Assembly (NCBI RefSeq): GCF_013366375.1
Contig: NZ_JABWMJ010000004.1
Location: forward strand, 124,001 to 188,000
Length of the DNA stretch: 64,000 nucleotides
Direction of reading: 5' to 3'
DNA from: Rhizobacter koreensis
GTDB taxonomy: Bacteria; Pseudomonadota; Gammaproteobacteria; Burkholderiales; Burkholderiaceae_C
Below, piece after piece: positions 17,061-25,237 of this stretch. Numbering within the stretch: position 1 is the first letter of the stretch; every line of letters begins with the position of its first letter. The position numbers were made by a program, and so were the translations under genes. The notes under the pieces are model-generated. The model made no database searches. It had not been told where the DNA came from and saw only the letters and a list, made by a program, of their open reading frames with translations.

Positions 17061-18578
17061 ATGAACACCGATCGAATGGCCGCTGCGCCGACCCCTGGCA
17101 CCCACGCGAACGCGTCCACGGCCATGCCCGCAGGGCGAGACGACGACGTGACCACCCGCCGCTCAGCGGGCCGACAGGCGGACGTCTTCGACCTCGTCGT
17201 CGTCGGTGCCGGCATGGCAGGCCACTGCACCGCGCTTGCCGGGGCCGAGGCAGGTGCGCGCGTCGCCTGGCTCGAGAAGACGCCGAGGTACGGTGGCAGC
17301 ACCGCGATGTGCGGCGGCGCGTTCGCGTTCGCCGGGACGGACGTGCAGAAGAGCAAGGGCGTCCCCGACTCGCCCGAGCTGCTGGAGGAAGACCTGATGA
17401 AGGCGGGCGGCTGGTTCAACGACCGGGGCCTGGTCCATACCTACGCCGAGCGGCAGTACGACGCGTACCGCTGGCTGCAGGGTCTCGGCATTCCCTTCGA
17501 CCAGGTGTCGCTGAGCGGCATGCAGTCGGTGCCGCGCAACCACGGCACCAACCCGCGCGAGGCGCTTCGGCTGCTGCACGAGCGCGCGCTCGCGAGCGGG
17601 CTCGTCAGCTTCCGCAGCGACGCCGCGGCGGCACGTCTTCTCACGCGCGGCGAGGGTGCCGAGCGGCGCGTGATCGGCGTCGAGCTCGCCGGCGGCGAGC
17701 GCCTCGTCGCGCGCGGCGGCGTGGTGCTCGCGACCGGCGGCTTCTCGCGCTCGCGCGAGCTCGTCGACCGCTTCGCGCCGCACCTGCGTGCGGCTCGGCC
17801 GATGGGCGGCGAAGGCAACACCGGCGACGGCCTCCGGATGGCGTGGGCGCTCGGCGCCGACCTTGTCGACATGGGCTTCACCAAGGGCACCTTCGGCGCC
17901 CCGGTCGACGCGCCGGCGCCCGGCCACGAAGACCGCGCGCCGCGCATCCTGTCGGCGATGTACCGCGGCGCGATCGTCGTCAACCGCGCCGGCCGGCGCT
18001 TCGTCGACGAGTCGCTGTCGTACAAGGTGATCGGCGACCGCTGCCTCGAACAGCCGGGCGCGGTCGCGTTCCAGGTGTTCGACCAGCAGGTGATGGACCA
18101 GTCGTCGCCGCTGCCGAGCGTCGCGGACTACCGCGCCGCGCATGCGGCCGGGCTGATCCGCGAGGCGCCGACGCTCGCCGGCCTCGCCGCCGCGCTCGGC
18201 ATCGACGCCGACGGTCTCGCCGAGACGGTGCGCCGCTACAACGACGCGCGCGACGGCCGCTCGAGCGACGAGTTCGGCCGCACCTCGCTGAGCACCGGCT
18301 ACGGCACGCCGACCCTGGTCGAGCGCGCGCCGTTCTACGGCATCGCATGCACGACCGGGCTCACGTCGACGTACTGCGGCCTGCGCACCGATACCGGCGC
18401 GCGCGTGCTCGACGTGTTCGGTGCGCCGATCGACGGCCTCTACGCGGTCGGCGAGGTCGCCGGCGGCTTTCACGGCGCGTCGTACATGAGCGGCTCGTCG
18501 CTCGGCAAGGGCTGCGTGTTCGGCCGCATCGCCGCCGCCGACGCCGCCGAGCGCGCGCGCCGCGACCCCGCCGCATGA
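17061..18578 (+). CDS. FAD-dependent oxidoreductase, fumarate reductase/3-ketosteroid dehydrogenase-type flavoprotein
   Basis: A 505-residue flavoprotein of the FAD_binding_2 group. Residues about 43-75 hold the FAD dinucleotide fold (DLVVVGAGMAGHCTALAGAEAGA, then a Glu-Lys end). GGSTAMCGGAFAF follows, and a C-terminal FAD motif GLYAVGEVAGGFHGASYMSG is near residue 470. Members dehydrogenate or reduce alpha-beta bonds in substrates such as tricarballylate, 3-ketosteroids, urocanate or fumarate. The closest reaction cannot be decided. The first 40 residues are low-complexity and may be overcalled; the domain begins near residue 40. Downstream the stop overlaps the SDR remnant start by four bases. 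Confidence 0.82.
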   Translation: MNTDRMAAAPTPGTHANASTAMPAGRDDDVTTRRSAGRQADVFDLVVVGAGMAGHCTALAGAEAGARVAWLEKTPRYGGSTAMCGGAFAFAGTDVQKSKGVPDSPELLEEDLMKAGGWFNDRGLVHTYAERQYDAYRWLQGLGIPFDQVSLSGMQSVPRNHGTNPREALRLLHERALASGLVSFRSDAAAARLLTRGEGAERRVIGVELAGGERLVARGGVVLATGGFSRSRELVDRFAPHLRAARPMGGEGNTGDGLRMAWALGADLVDMGFTKGTFGAPVDAPAPGHEDRAPRILSAMYRGAIVVNRAGRRFVDESLSYKVIGDRCLEQPGAVAFQVFDQQVMDQSSPLPSVADYRAAHAAGLIREAPTLAGLAAALGIDADGLAETVRRYNDARDGRSSDEFGRTSLSTGYGTPTLVERAPFYGIACTTGLTSTYCGLRTDTGARVLDVFGAPIDGLYAVGEVAGGFHGASYMSGSSLGKGCVFGRIAAADAAERARRDPAA

Positions 18579-18832
18579 GCGATGCCTTCACCGGCCGCAC
18601 GGTCGTCGTCGCGTCGATCTCGACCGATCGGGGCAGCGCGCAGCCGCTGATCCCGCACACGCCGCTCGGCCGCCCGTCGTACCCCGACGAGGTGACCGCC
18701 GCGGTGCGCTTCCTGGCGTCACCCGACGCTTCGTACATCACCGGTGTCGTGCTGCCTGTCGACGGCGGCCGCACCGGCGTCACCCCGGGCACCCGTCCCG
18801 CCTCCCGCGCCATCCCGAAAGGCTCCTCGTGA
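18575..18832 (+). pseudogene. Internally deleted short-chain dehydrogenase remnant
   Basis: This 85-codon frame keeps only the ends of an SDR. The first 12 residues (MSDAFTGRTVVV) are the usual lead into the TGxxxGIG cofactor motif, which is missing. From about residue 25 the text is the SDR C-terminus: PLGRPSYPDEVTAAVRFLASPDASYITGVVLPVDGG. The cofactor site, NNAG and Tyr/Lys are all gone, so it cannot be an active dehydrogenase. The frame is still open and still overlaps both neighbours by four bases (ATGA at 18575, GTGA at 18829). It may therefore survive as a spacer for translational coupling, or be recent decay. Confidence 0.75.
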
Positions 18833-19164
18833 TCAAGTTCATCTCCATCTTCAGCCACCCGGCCGGCGCCTCGCTCGAGGAGGTGCGCGACTTCTGGTTC
18901 AACGTGCACGCGCCGTTCGTGAAGGCCAACCTGCCCGGTCTGCGCAAGTACGTGATCAATCTTCCGCTGCGCGTTCCGGGCGCCCCCGACCCCGCGTGCG
19001 ACGGCGTGGTCGAGCTGCACTTCGACGACGTCGCGGCGCTGCAGGCGGCGCTCGCGAGCCCCGGCTGGGCCAGTGCCGAGCGCAAGACGAGCAGCTCGAC
19101 GGTGATCGACTACCAGCGCTTTCGCGGCATCTGGGCCGAGGAGCACGTGATCCCGCTCGGCTGA
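18829..19164 (+). CDS. EthD-family small protein
   Basis: A 111-residue ferredoxin-like-fold protein. It begins with IKFISIFSHPAGASLEEVRDFWFNVHAPFVKANLPGLRKYV, the EthD signature with the His-Ala-Pro turn, and includes a later HFDD segment. EthD proteins are small partners or isomerase/decarboxylase-like enzymes found in ether and aromatic degradation operons. The GTG start at 18829 overlaps the remnant's stop by four bases. The gene ends 62 bases before the next ATG, with a promoter and operator in between, so it closes the unit begun at 16053. Confidence 0.8.
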   Translation: MIKFISIFSHPAGASLEEVRDFWFNVHAPFVKANLPGLRKYVINLPLRVPGAPDPACDGVVELHFDDVAALQAALASPGWASAERKTSSSTVIDYQRFRGIWAEEHVIPLG

Positions 19165-19174
19165 AGCCCCGCGA

Positions 19175-19203
19175 TTGACGCCAAATGGACAGACCATTAG
19201 AGT
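19175..19203 (+). promoter_or_regulatory. Sigma70-like promoter with GntR-type box in its spacer
   Basis: TTGACG at 19175-19180, a 17-base spacer and TAGAGT at 19198-19203 precede the acyl-CoA dehydrogenase gene (ATG 19226). The spacer contains TGGACAGACCA (19186-19196), one mismatch from the TGGTNNNACCA box. A regulator bound here would block the polymerase directly. Confidence 0.65.
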
Positions 19204-19225
19204 CGCTGCAACGCAGGAGCACCGA

Positions 19226-20368
19226 ATGAGATTCACCGAGGAGCAGCTCGCGCTGCGCGACGCGGTCCGCCGCTTCACCGAGAAGGAGATCACGCCGCAC
19301 GCCGCCGAGATCGACGAGTCCGATCGCTTTCCCGACGGCTGGCGTCGGGCGATGGGCGAAATGGGGCTGCTGCAGATGTGGGTGCCCGAGGAATACGGCG
19401 GCCCGGGGGGCGACCTCACGAGCGTGTGCATCGCCAAGGAGGAGACCGCACGCGGCTCGCTGACGGCGTCGACGCTCTGCTGCAACAACTCGATCGGCCT
19501 CATCCTGCCGCTGGTCCACTTCGGCACCGACGAGCAGAAGCGCACCTATCTGCCGCGCTCCGCGCGCGGCGAGCTGATGGCGGCGGTCGCGATGACCGAG
19601 CCGCACGCCGGCTCCGACGTCTCCGGCATGAAGACCCGCGCCGTGCGCCAACCGAACGGCGACTGGGTCATCAACGGCCAGAAGTGCTGGATCACCTGGG
19701 CCGAGGTCGCCGATGTCGTGCTCGTGTTCGCCAAGACCGGCGACGGTCCGCCGCACGAGAACATCAGCTGCTTCCTCGTCGACGTGAAGACGCCGGGCTT
19801 TCGCCTTGGTCGCAAGGAGAAGAAGATGGGCCGCAACGGCGCGCCCAACCACGAGATCTTCTTCGACGAGATGGTGGTGCCCGGCGACGCGCTGGTCGGC
19901 GAGGAGGGCAAAGGCTTCAGCGCGTGCATGCGCATCCTCGACCTCAACCGGCCGACCATCGCGGCGTCGTCGCTGGGTCTCGCGCAGGCGGCGCTCGACC
20001 TGTCGGTCGCCTACTGCAAGGAGCGCCGCGCCTTCGGCAAGCCCATCGGCCAGTTCCAGGGCATGCAGTTCAAGCTCGCCGACATGGCGATGAAGATCGA
20101 GGCCGCGCGCCACATGCTCTACGGCATCTGCGACGAGATCGATTCGGGCGACCTGAGCCGGCTCCAGGTGATCGCGTCGATGTGCAAGTGCTACGTCACC
20201 GATATCGCGATGGAGGTCACCACCGAGGCGGTGTCGGTGTTCGGCGCCAACGGCTACTCGAAGGAATACCCGCTCGAGCGGATGATGCGCGACGCCAAGC
20301 TGAACCAGATCATCGAAGGCACCAACGAGATCCACCGCATGGTCATCGGCCGCGCGCTGGTGCGTTGA
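19226..20368 (+). CDS. Acyl-CoA dehydrogenase
   Basis: FAD-dependent acyl-CoA dehydrogenase, 380 residues, introducing an alpha-beta double bond in an acyl-CoA and passing electrons to ETF. It has AMTEPHAGSDVSGMKT (substrate and FAD contact), WITWAEVADV, KKMGRNGAPNHEIFFDE and the C-terminal IIEGTNEIHRMVIGRAL, whose Glu fits the catalytic base position. ATG 19226 has AGGAG upstream; a TTG at 19175 would fall inside the promoter. The stop overlaps the next start (TGATG). This is the first gene of a six-gene rightward run ending at the GntR regulator. Confidence 0.92.
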   Translation: MRFTEEQLALRDAVRRFTEKEITPHAAEIDESDRFPDGWRRAMGEMGLLQMWVPEEYGGPGGDLTSVCIAKEETARGSLTASTLCCNNSIGLILPLVHFGTDEQKRTYLPRSARGELMAAVAMTEPHAGSDVSGMKTRAVRQPNGDWVINGQKCWITWAEVADVVLVFAKTGDGPPHENISCFLVDVKTPGFRLGRKEKKMGRNGAPNHEIFFDEMVVPGDALVGEEGKGFSACMRILDLNRPTIAASSLGLAQAALDLSVAYCKERRAFGKPIGQFQGMQFKLADMAMKIEAARHMLYGICDEIDSGDLSRLQVIASMCKCYVTDIAMEVTTEAVSVFGANGYSKEYPLERMMRDAKLNQIIEGTNEIHRMVIGRALVR

Positions 20369-22047
20369 TGCAGCACACCATGGGCCAACGAACCCCGGTT
20401 CTCGTCGTCGGCGCCGGTCCGGTCGGGCTCGCGCTCGCAGGCGACCTCGCCTGGCGCGGCGTCGAATGCCTGCTCGTCGAGAAGAGCGACGGCGTGATCA
20501 CGCAACCGCGCATGGACATGGTGGGCATCCGCACCATGGAGTTCTGCCGGCGCTGGGGCATCGTGCCCTGGGTCGAGAGCGCCGGCTACAACCGCGACTA
20601 CCCGCAGGACTGCGCGTGGGTCACCGACCTCAACGGCTACGAGTTCGGGCGCGAGCCGTTTCCCGCGCCGAGCCAGGAGAAGTGCCCGCCGCAGAGCCCG
20701 CAGAAGCGCGAGCGCTGCCCGCAGAACTTCTTCGACCCGGTGCTGCTGCGCTTCGCCCGACAGAGCGGGCGCGTGACACTGCGCCACGAGACCGAGCTCA
20801 CCGGCCTCGACGACCGCGGCAGCCACGTCGTCGCGACGCTCGCCGAGGCGAAATCGGGCCGCACCGAGACAGTCGAGGCCGAGTACGTCGTCGGCTGCGA
20901 CGGTGGCGCGAGCCGGGTGCGCCAGTGGCTCGGCATCGGCATGACCGGCGACGCGGTGCTCACGTACACCACCAACGTGATCTTCCGCTGCGAGGGCCTC
21001 GAGCGCCTGCACACCAAGGCGCCCGCGTACCGCTACATCTTCATCGGACCGGAAGGCACCTGGGCGACGCTGGTCGCCATCAACGGGCGCGACCAGTGGC
21101 GCTTCTCGCTGGTCGGCGACGACCAGCGTCGCGCGGTCGGCGAAGACGAAGTGCGGCGCGCGATCGTGCGCGCGGTCGGCCGCGAGTTCGAGTTCGAGAT
21201 CCTCTCGATGCTGCCCTGGGTGCGCCGCCAGCTCGTCGCCGACCACTACCGCAAGGGACGGGTCTTCATCGCCGGCGACGCCGCCCATCTCACCTCGCCG
21301 ACCGGCGGCTTCGGCATGAACACCGGCATCCAGGACGCCGTCAACCTGAGCTGGAAGCTCGCTGCGGTGCTGCAGGGCTGGGGCGGCGATGCGCTGCTCG
21401 ACACCTACGAGAGCGAGCAGCAGCCGGTTGCGGTGCGCAACGTCAGCGAGGCGGGCGACAACCTCAAGCGCATGCTGTCGCCGCGCATCCTCAAGCCCGA
21501 CCCGGCGGTGTTCGATCGGGACGGGCCCGACATCGACGCGGCGCGCCGCGAGTACGGCGCGCGTTACACCGAAATGATGAAGCGCGAGTGGTTCTCGATC
21601 GGCATCCATCTCGGCTACGTCTACGAGGGCTCCCCGATCCTCGTGCCCGACGGCACGCCGCGCCCGCCCGACGAGGTGTCGAGGTACGTGCAGACCGCGC
21701 GGCCCGGCTCGCGTGCGCCGCACGTCTGGCTCGAGCCGGGGCGTTCGACGCTCGACCTGTTCGGGCGCGAGTTCGTGCTGCTGCGATTCGGCGCCGAGCC
21801 GCCGCCGGTCGACGCGATCGTTGCCGCGGCCGCAGCGGCCGGCGTGCCGCTGCGCGTGGTCGACATCGAGCACGAGGAGGCCGAGCGCGTGTACGAGCGC
21901 CGCCTGGTGCTGGTGCGCCCCGATGGCCAGGTCGCGTGGCGTGCCGACGTCGAGCCTGAAGACGCGGCGGGCCTCGTCGACACGGTGCGCGGCGCGGTAG
22001 GCTCTCGGGCCACGCCGCAGCCCGCCGCTGCGCTTGTCGAAGGATAG
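20368..22047 (+). CDS. FAD-dependent aromatic hydroxylase (class A flavoprotein monooxygenase)
   Basis: A 559-residue hydroxylase of the PheA/TfdB/MhpA type. FAD motifs in order are VLVVGAGPVGLALAGDLAWRG near the N-terminus, GCDGGASRVRQWLG in the middle, and RVFIAGDAAHLTSPTGGFGMNTG after it; the thioredoxin-like C-terminal domain ends near residue 550. The expected reaction is NAD(P)H- and O2-dependent ortho- or para-hydroxylation of a phenolic acid. Directly before a gentisate-type dioxygenase gene, a 3- or 6-hydroxylation giving a gentisate-like 1,4-diol is the likely role, by inference. ATG 20368 overlaps the previous stop; ATG 20380 is an alternative. Confidence 0.88.
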   Translation: MQHTMGQRTPVLVVGAGPVGLALAGDLAWRGVECLLVEKSDGVITQPRMDMVGIRTMEFCRRWGIVPWVESAGYNRDYPQDCAWVTDLNGYEFGREPFPAPSQEKCPPQSPQKRERCPQNFFDPVLLRFARQSGRVTLRHETELTGLDDRGSHVVATLAEAKSGRTETVEAEYVVGCDGGASRVRQWLGIGMTGDAVLTYTTNVIFRCEGLERLHTKAPAYRYIFIGPEGTWATLVAINGRDQWRFSLVGDDQRRAVGEDEVRRAIVRAVGREFEFEILSMLPWVRRQLVADHYRKGRVFIAGDAAHLTSPTGGFGMNTGIQDAVNLSWKLAAVLQGWGGDALLDTYESEQQPVAVRNVSEAGDNLKRMLSPRILKPDPAVFDRDGPDIDAARREYGARYTEMMKREWFSIGIHLGYVYEGSPILVPDGTPRPPDEVSRYVQTARPGSRAPHVWLEPGRSTLDLFGREFVLLRFGAEPPPVDAIVAAAAAAGVPLRVVDIEHEEAERVYERRLVLVRPDGQVAWRADVEPEDAAGLVDTVRGAVGSRATPQPAAALVEG

Positions 22048-22051
22048 GAAC

Positions 22052-23104
22052 ATGGCCGACACCTCGTCGCTGACCGACGCCGACGCGCGCCGCGCGCTCA
22101 AGGCCGACCTCGCGCGCTTCAACTGCCGGGTCGCGCAGCCGGACGACCCCCCGCTCTTCACCCGCGAGCCCAAGCCCGACGTGCAGTCGCTGCACTGGCG
22201 CGGCCGCGACCTGATGCCGCTGCTCGAGCGCCTCGGCCGCGAGGTCGACCTCGGCGCCGGCGGGCCGCGCCGCACGCTGCGCCTGCACAACCCCGGGCTC
22301 CCGTACGGCACCACGAACACGTTCTGGGCGTCGATCCAGGTCATCTTGCCCGGCGAGGTCGCGACCGCGCACCGCCACTCGGCCAACGCGTTCCGCTTCG
22401 TGATGCAGGGCGACGGCGCCTGGACCACCGTCGACGGCGAGTGCTACCCCATGCACGAGGGCGACCTCGTGCTCACGCCGGCCGGCACCTGGCACGACCA
22501 CGTCCACAAGGGCAGCGAGCCGATGATCTGGCTCGACGTGCTCGACATCTCGCTGATGCGCATGCTGCAGGCGACCTTTTTCGAGGGCTACGCCGGCAGT
22601 GTCCAGCCGGTCGACGCCATCCCCGACCGCACGCTGCGCCAGTTCGGCAGCGGGCTGATGCGCCCCCCGAACGTCGACGTGCCGCCCGGCAGCAACCCGC
22701 TGCTCGCGTACACGCGGCAGATGGCGGAGGCGGCGCTGAACGCGGCGGCCGGGCTCGTCCCCGACCCGTTCGACGACGTCGTCCTGGAATACCGCAACCC
22801 GGCCGACGGCGGGCCCGCGATGCGCACGCTGTCGATGCTGCTGCAGCGCCTGCGCCCGGGCTTCGAGGGCCGGGCGCGCCGTCACACCGGCAGCAAGCTC
22901 TATTACGTGGTGCGCGGCGAAGGCAACACCACGGTCGGCGAGCAGCGCTTCGACTGGAGCACGGGCGACTTCTTCACCGTCGCGCCGTGGGCCTGGCACG
23001 CGCACCGCAATGCCGGCAGCGGGGAGGCGACTCTGTTCCAGGTCAACGACACACCGGTGCTGAAGGCGCTCGGGTACTACCGCGAAGAAACGGCTGCCGC
23101 ATGA
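22052..23104 (+). CDS. Gentisate 1,2-dioxygenase-like ring-cleavage bicupin
   Basis: A 350-residue double-cupin protein. The first cupin carries the metal-binding His-Arg-His at residues 107-109 (TAHRHSANAFRFVMQG), then GTWHDH. The second cupin has RRHTGSKLYYVVRGEG and WAWHAH. Both match gentisate/salicylate/1-hydroxy-2-naphthoate dioxygenases, Fe(II) enzymes that open an aromatic ring between a carboxyl and a hydroxyl carbon. ATG 22052 has AGGA upstream; a slightly earlier start would overlap the hydroxylase gene. The stop overlaps the hydrolase start (ATGA). The exact ring substrate is not readable. Confidence 0.87.
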   Translation: MADTSSLTDADARRALKADLARFNCRVAQPDDPPLFTREPKPDVQSLHWRGRDLMPLLERLGREVDLGAGGPRRTLRLHNPGLPYGTTNTFWASIQVILPGEVATAHRHSANAFRFVMQGDGAWTTVDGECYPMHEGDLVLTPAGTWHDHVHKGSEPMIWLDVLDISLMRMLQATFFEGYAGSVQPVDAIPDRTLRQFGSGLMRPPNVDVPPGSNPLLAYTRQMAEAALNAAAGLVPDPFDDVVLEYRNPADGGPAMRTLSMLLQRLRPGFEGRARRHTGSKLYYVVRGEGNTTVGEQRFDWSTGDFFTVAPWAWHAHRNAGSGEATLFQVNDTPVLKALGYYREETAAA

Positions 23105-23988
23105 AGATCGCGAGCTTCGACGACCACCGCATCGGCCTCGTCGACGGCGACGTGGTGCGCGACACGACTGCGGCGCTGCCCGCCGCTCTCGATCTGATGC
23201 CGCAGCAGCGCGTGAACTGGCTGATCGAGAACTGGGACGAGGTCGCGCCGCGCCTGCAGGAGGAAGCTTCCCGCGCAGCCGCGCGGCCGCTCGATCGCGT
23301 GCGCCTGCTGCCCGCGAACCCGGCGCCGCCGCACGTGTTCGCGGCGCCCGCCAATTACCGCAAGCACATCGGCGAGCTCGGCAGCCGTGTCGTCACCAAG
23401 CAGGGCCGCAGCGCGCGCGAGCAGGGCTTCTTCCTGAAGGCGCCGGGGTCGCTGGTCGGCCACCGCGGCACGATCGGTCTGCCCAAAGGCTCGACCCGCC
23501 GCTTCGACCACGAATCCGAGCTCGCGGTGGTCGTCGGCAAGGGCGGCCGCGACATCCCGCGGGCCGACGCGATGGCGCACGTGTTCGGCTACGCGTGCCT
23601 CATCGACGCGACCATGCGCATCGAGCCCGGCGTCGCCGAGGAGGAGCGCTCGATGCGCAAGTCGTTCGCCGGCTTCACGCCGCTCGGGCCGTGGCTCGTC
23701 ACCGCCGACGAGGTCCCCGAGCCGCAGGCGCTCTCCAATCGCCTCTGGGTCAACGGCGAGCTGCGCCAGCAGGCCGACACCAGCGAGATGATCGTCGGGA
23801 TCGCCGAGCTGATCGAACTGATCTCCTCGGTACTGCCGATCCGGCCGGGCGACGTGATCGCGACCGGCACGCCCGAAGGCGTCGGTCCGTTCGCGCCGGG
23901 CGACACGCTGCGCATCGCGATCGACGGCGTCGGCGAGATGAGCGTCGACGTGCGCGAGAACGCCGCCGTCTCCCCGCGCGCGTACTGA
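23101..23988 (+). CDS. Fumarylacetoacetate hydrolase-family protein, probable fumarylpyruvate-type hydrolase
   Basis: A 295-residue FAH-fold enzyme. It shows the N-terminal extension of longer FAH members, then YRKHIGELG, the metal-binding segment DHESELAVVVGKGGRDI, and the C-terminal ATGTPEGVGPFAPGD. The family cleaves C-C bonds in beta-diketo acids using Mg2+. Next to a gentisate dioxygenase the expected substrate is fumarylpyruvate or maleylpyruvate or a substituted relative. The start overlaps the dioxygenase stop by four bases, and the PrpF-like gene follows after 13 bases. Confidence 0.88.
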   Translation: MKIASFDDHRIGLVDGDVVRDTTAALPAALDLMPQQRVNWLIENWDEVAPRLQEEASRAAARPLDRVRLLPANPAPPHVFAAPANYRKHIGELGSRVVTKQGRSAREQGFFLKAPGSLVGHRGTIGLPKGSTRRFDHESELAVVVGKGGRDIPRADAMAHVFGYACLIDATMRIEPGVAEEERSMRKSFAGFTPLGPWLVTADEVPEPQALSNRLWVNGELRQQADTSEMIVGIAELIELISSVLPIRPGDVIATGTPEGVGPFAPGDTLRIAIDGVGEMSVDVRENAAVSPRAY

Positions 23989-24001
23989 GGCGCCCGATCC
24001 G

Positions 24002-25135
24002 ATGGCGCGACGCATTCCGGCCGCGTTCATCCGCGGCGGCACCAGCAAGGGCCTCGTCTTCCATCGGCGCGATCTGCCGGCCGATCGCGGCGAGTGGGAC
24101 GCGATCTTCCTTGCCGCGATGGGGTCGCCCGACCGCTACGGCCGGCAACTGAACGGCATGGGCGGCGGCGTGTCGTCGCTCTCGAAGGTCTGCATCGTCG
24201 ACGCGCCGACCAGGCCCGGCGCGGACATCGACTACACGTTCGTGCAGGTGCAGGTGAAGGAAGCGCGGTGCGAGTACCGCGGCAACTGCGGGAACATGTC
24301 GTCGGCCATGGGGCCGTTCGCGGTCGACGAAGGCCTGGTCTCGGCACCGCGCGGCGACGAGGCGCTGGTCCGCATCCACAACACCAACACCGGCAAGATC
24401 ATCGAGTCGCGCTTTGCGGTCGCGGGCGGCCGCAGCGTGGAAACGGGCGAGCTCGAGATTCCCGGCGTGCACGGCCGCGCTGCGCCGGTGCGCCTCGACT
24501 TCCTCGAGCCGGGCGGCGCGTCGACCGGGCGCCTGCTGCCGACCGGCCGCGCGTGCGACCGGCTCGACGTCGCAGGCATCGGCGCGATCGATGCGTCGAT
24601 GGTCGACGCCGCCAACGCCTGCGTGTTCGTCGACGCCGCAGCGCTCGGCCTCGGCGGCGGCGAGCTGCCCGACGAGATCGACGCCGACGCCGGCCTGATG
24701 CAGCGCCTCGAGCAGATCCGCCGCCACGCGTCGGTCGCCATGGGCATCGCGCCGTCGCTCGATGCCGCTGCGGGCGTGCGCATGCTGCCGCTGATCGCGT
24801 TCGTCGCCGCGCCGCGCGCGACGATCACGCTCGCTGGCGAAGGCATCCCGGCGGACGCCGCCGACCTCGTGATCCGCATGCTTTCGAACGGGCAGCCGCA
24901 CCGCGCGGTGCCGCTCACCGGCGCGCTCTGCACGGCGGTCGCGACGCTGATCGACGGCAGCATCCCGGCCCGTCTCGCCCGTCCCGGGCGCGAGGGGCCG
25001 CTGCGCCTCGCGATGCCGTCGGGCGTGCTGACGGTCGATGCCCGCGTGCGCCGCGACGGCAGCGGCTGGTTCGCCGAGAGCGGATCGTTCTTTCGCACCA
25101 CGCGGCGCCTGTTCGACGGCTTCGTCTACGCGTGA
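24002..25135 (+). CDS. PrpF/4-oxalomesaconate tautomerase-family isomerase
   Basis: A 377-residue protein with the diaminopimelate-epimerase-like fold of the PrpF family. It opens with IPAAFIRGGTSKGLVFHRRDLP. GNCGNMSSAMGPFAVDEGLV carries the family Cys in the first half, and a second-half region includes VAMGIAP and MLSNGQPHRAVPLTGALC. Members isomerise double bonds in unsaturated dicarboxylates: methylaconitate in propionate breakdown, 4-oxalomesaconate in gallate breakdown. In this operon it could isomerise the ring-cleavage product, since no maleylpyruvate isomerase is seen. That is inference. The 13-base gap to the hydrolase implies co-transcription. Confidence 0.85.
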   Translation: MARRIPAAFIRGGTSKGLVFHRRDLPADRGEWDAIFLAAMGSPDRYGRQLNGMGGGVSSLSKVCIVDAPTRPGADIDYTFVQVQVKEARCEYRGNCGNMSSAMGPFAVDEGLVSAPRGDEALVRIHNTNTGKIIESRFAVAGGRSVETGELEIPGVHGRAAPVRLDFLEPGGASTGRLLPTGRACDRLDVAGIGAIDASMVDAANACVFVDAAALGLGGGELPDEIDADAGLMQRLEQIRRHASVAMGIAPSLDAAAGVRMLPLIAFVAAPRATITLAGEGIPADAADLVIRMLSNGQPHRAVPLTGALCTAVATLIDGSIPARLARPGREGPLRLAMPSGVLTVDARVRRDGSGWFAESGSFFRTTRRLFDGFVYA

Positions 25136-25237
25136 TCGACGGCCCTCGTGTCGGCCGCGCGACACAGGGGGCAACGAGAAGCCCGGGCGGGCAGCCGCCG
25201 AAGATAATCGGCCCCACGACGGTTCCGGAAGCACAGC

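Noticed and set aside
20254..22428. A 724-codon minus-strand open frame opposite the aromatic hydroxylase
   Set aside because: The plus strand holds an unmistakable flavoprotein hydroxylase and dioxygenase start. The opposite frame has no conserved motif.
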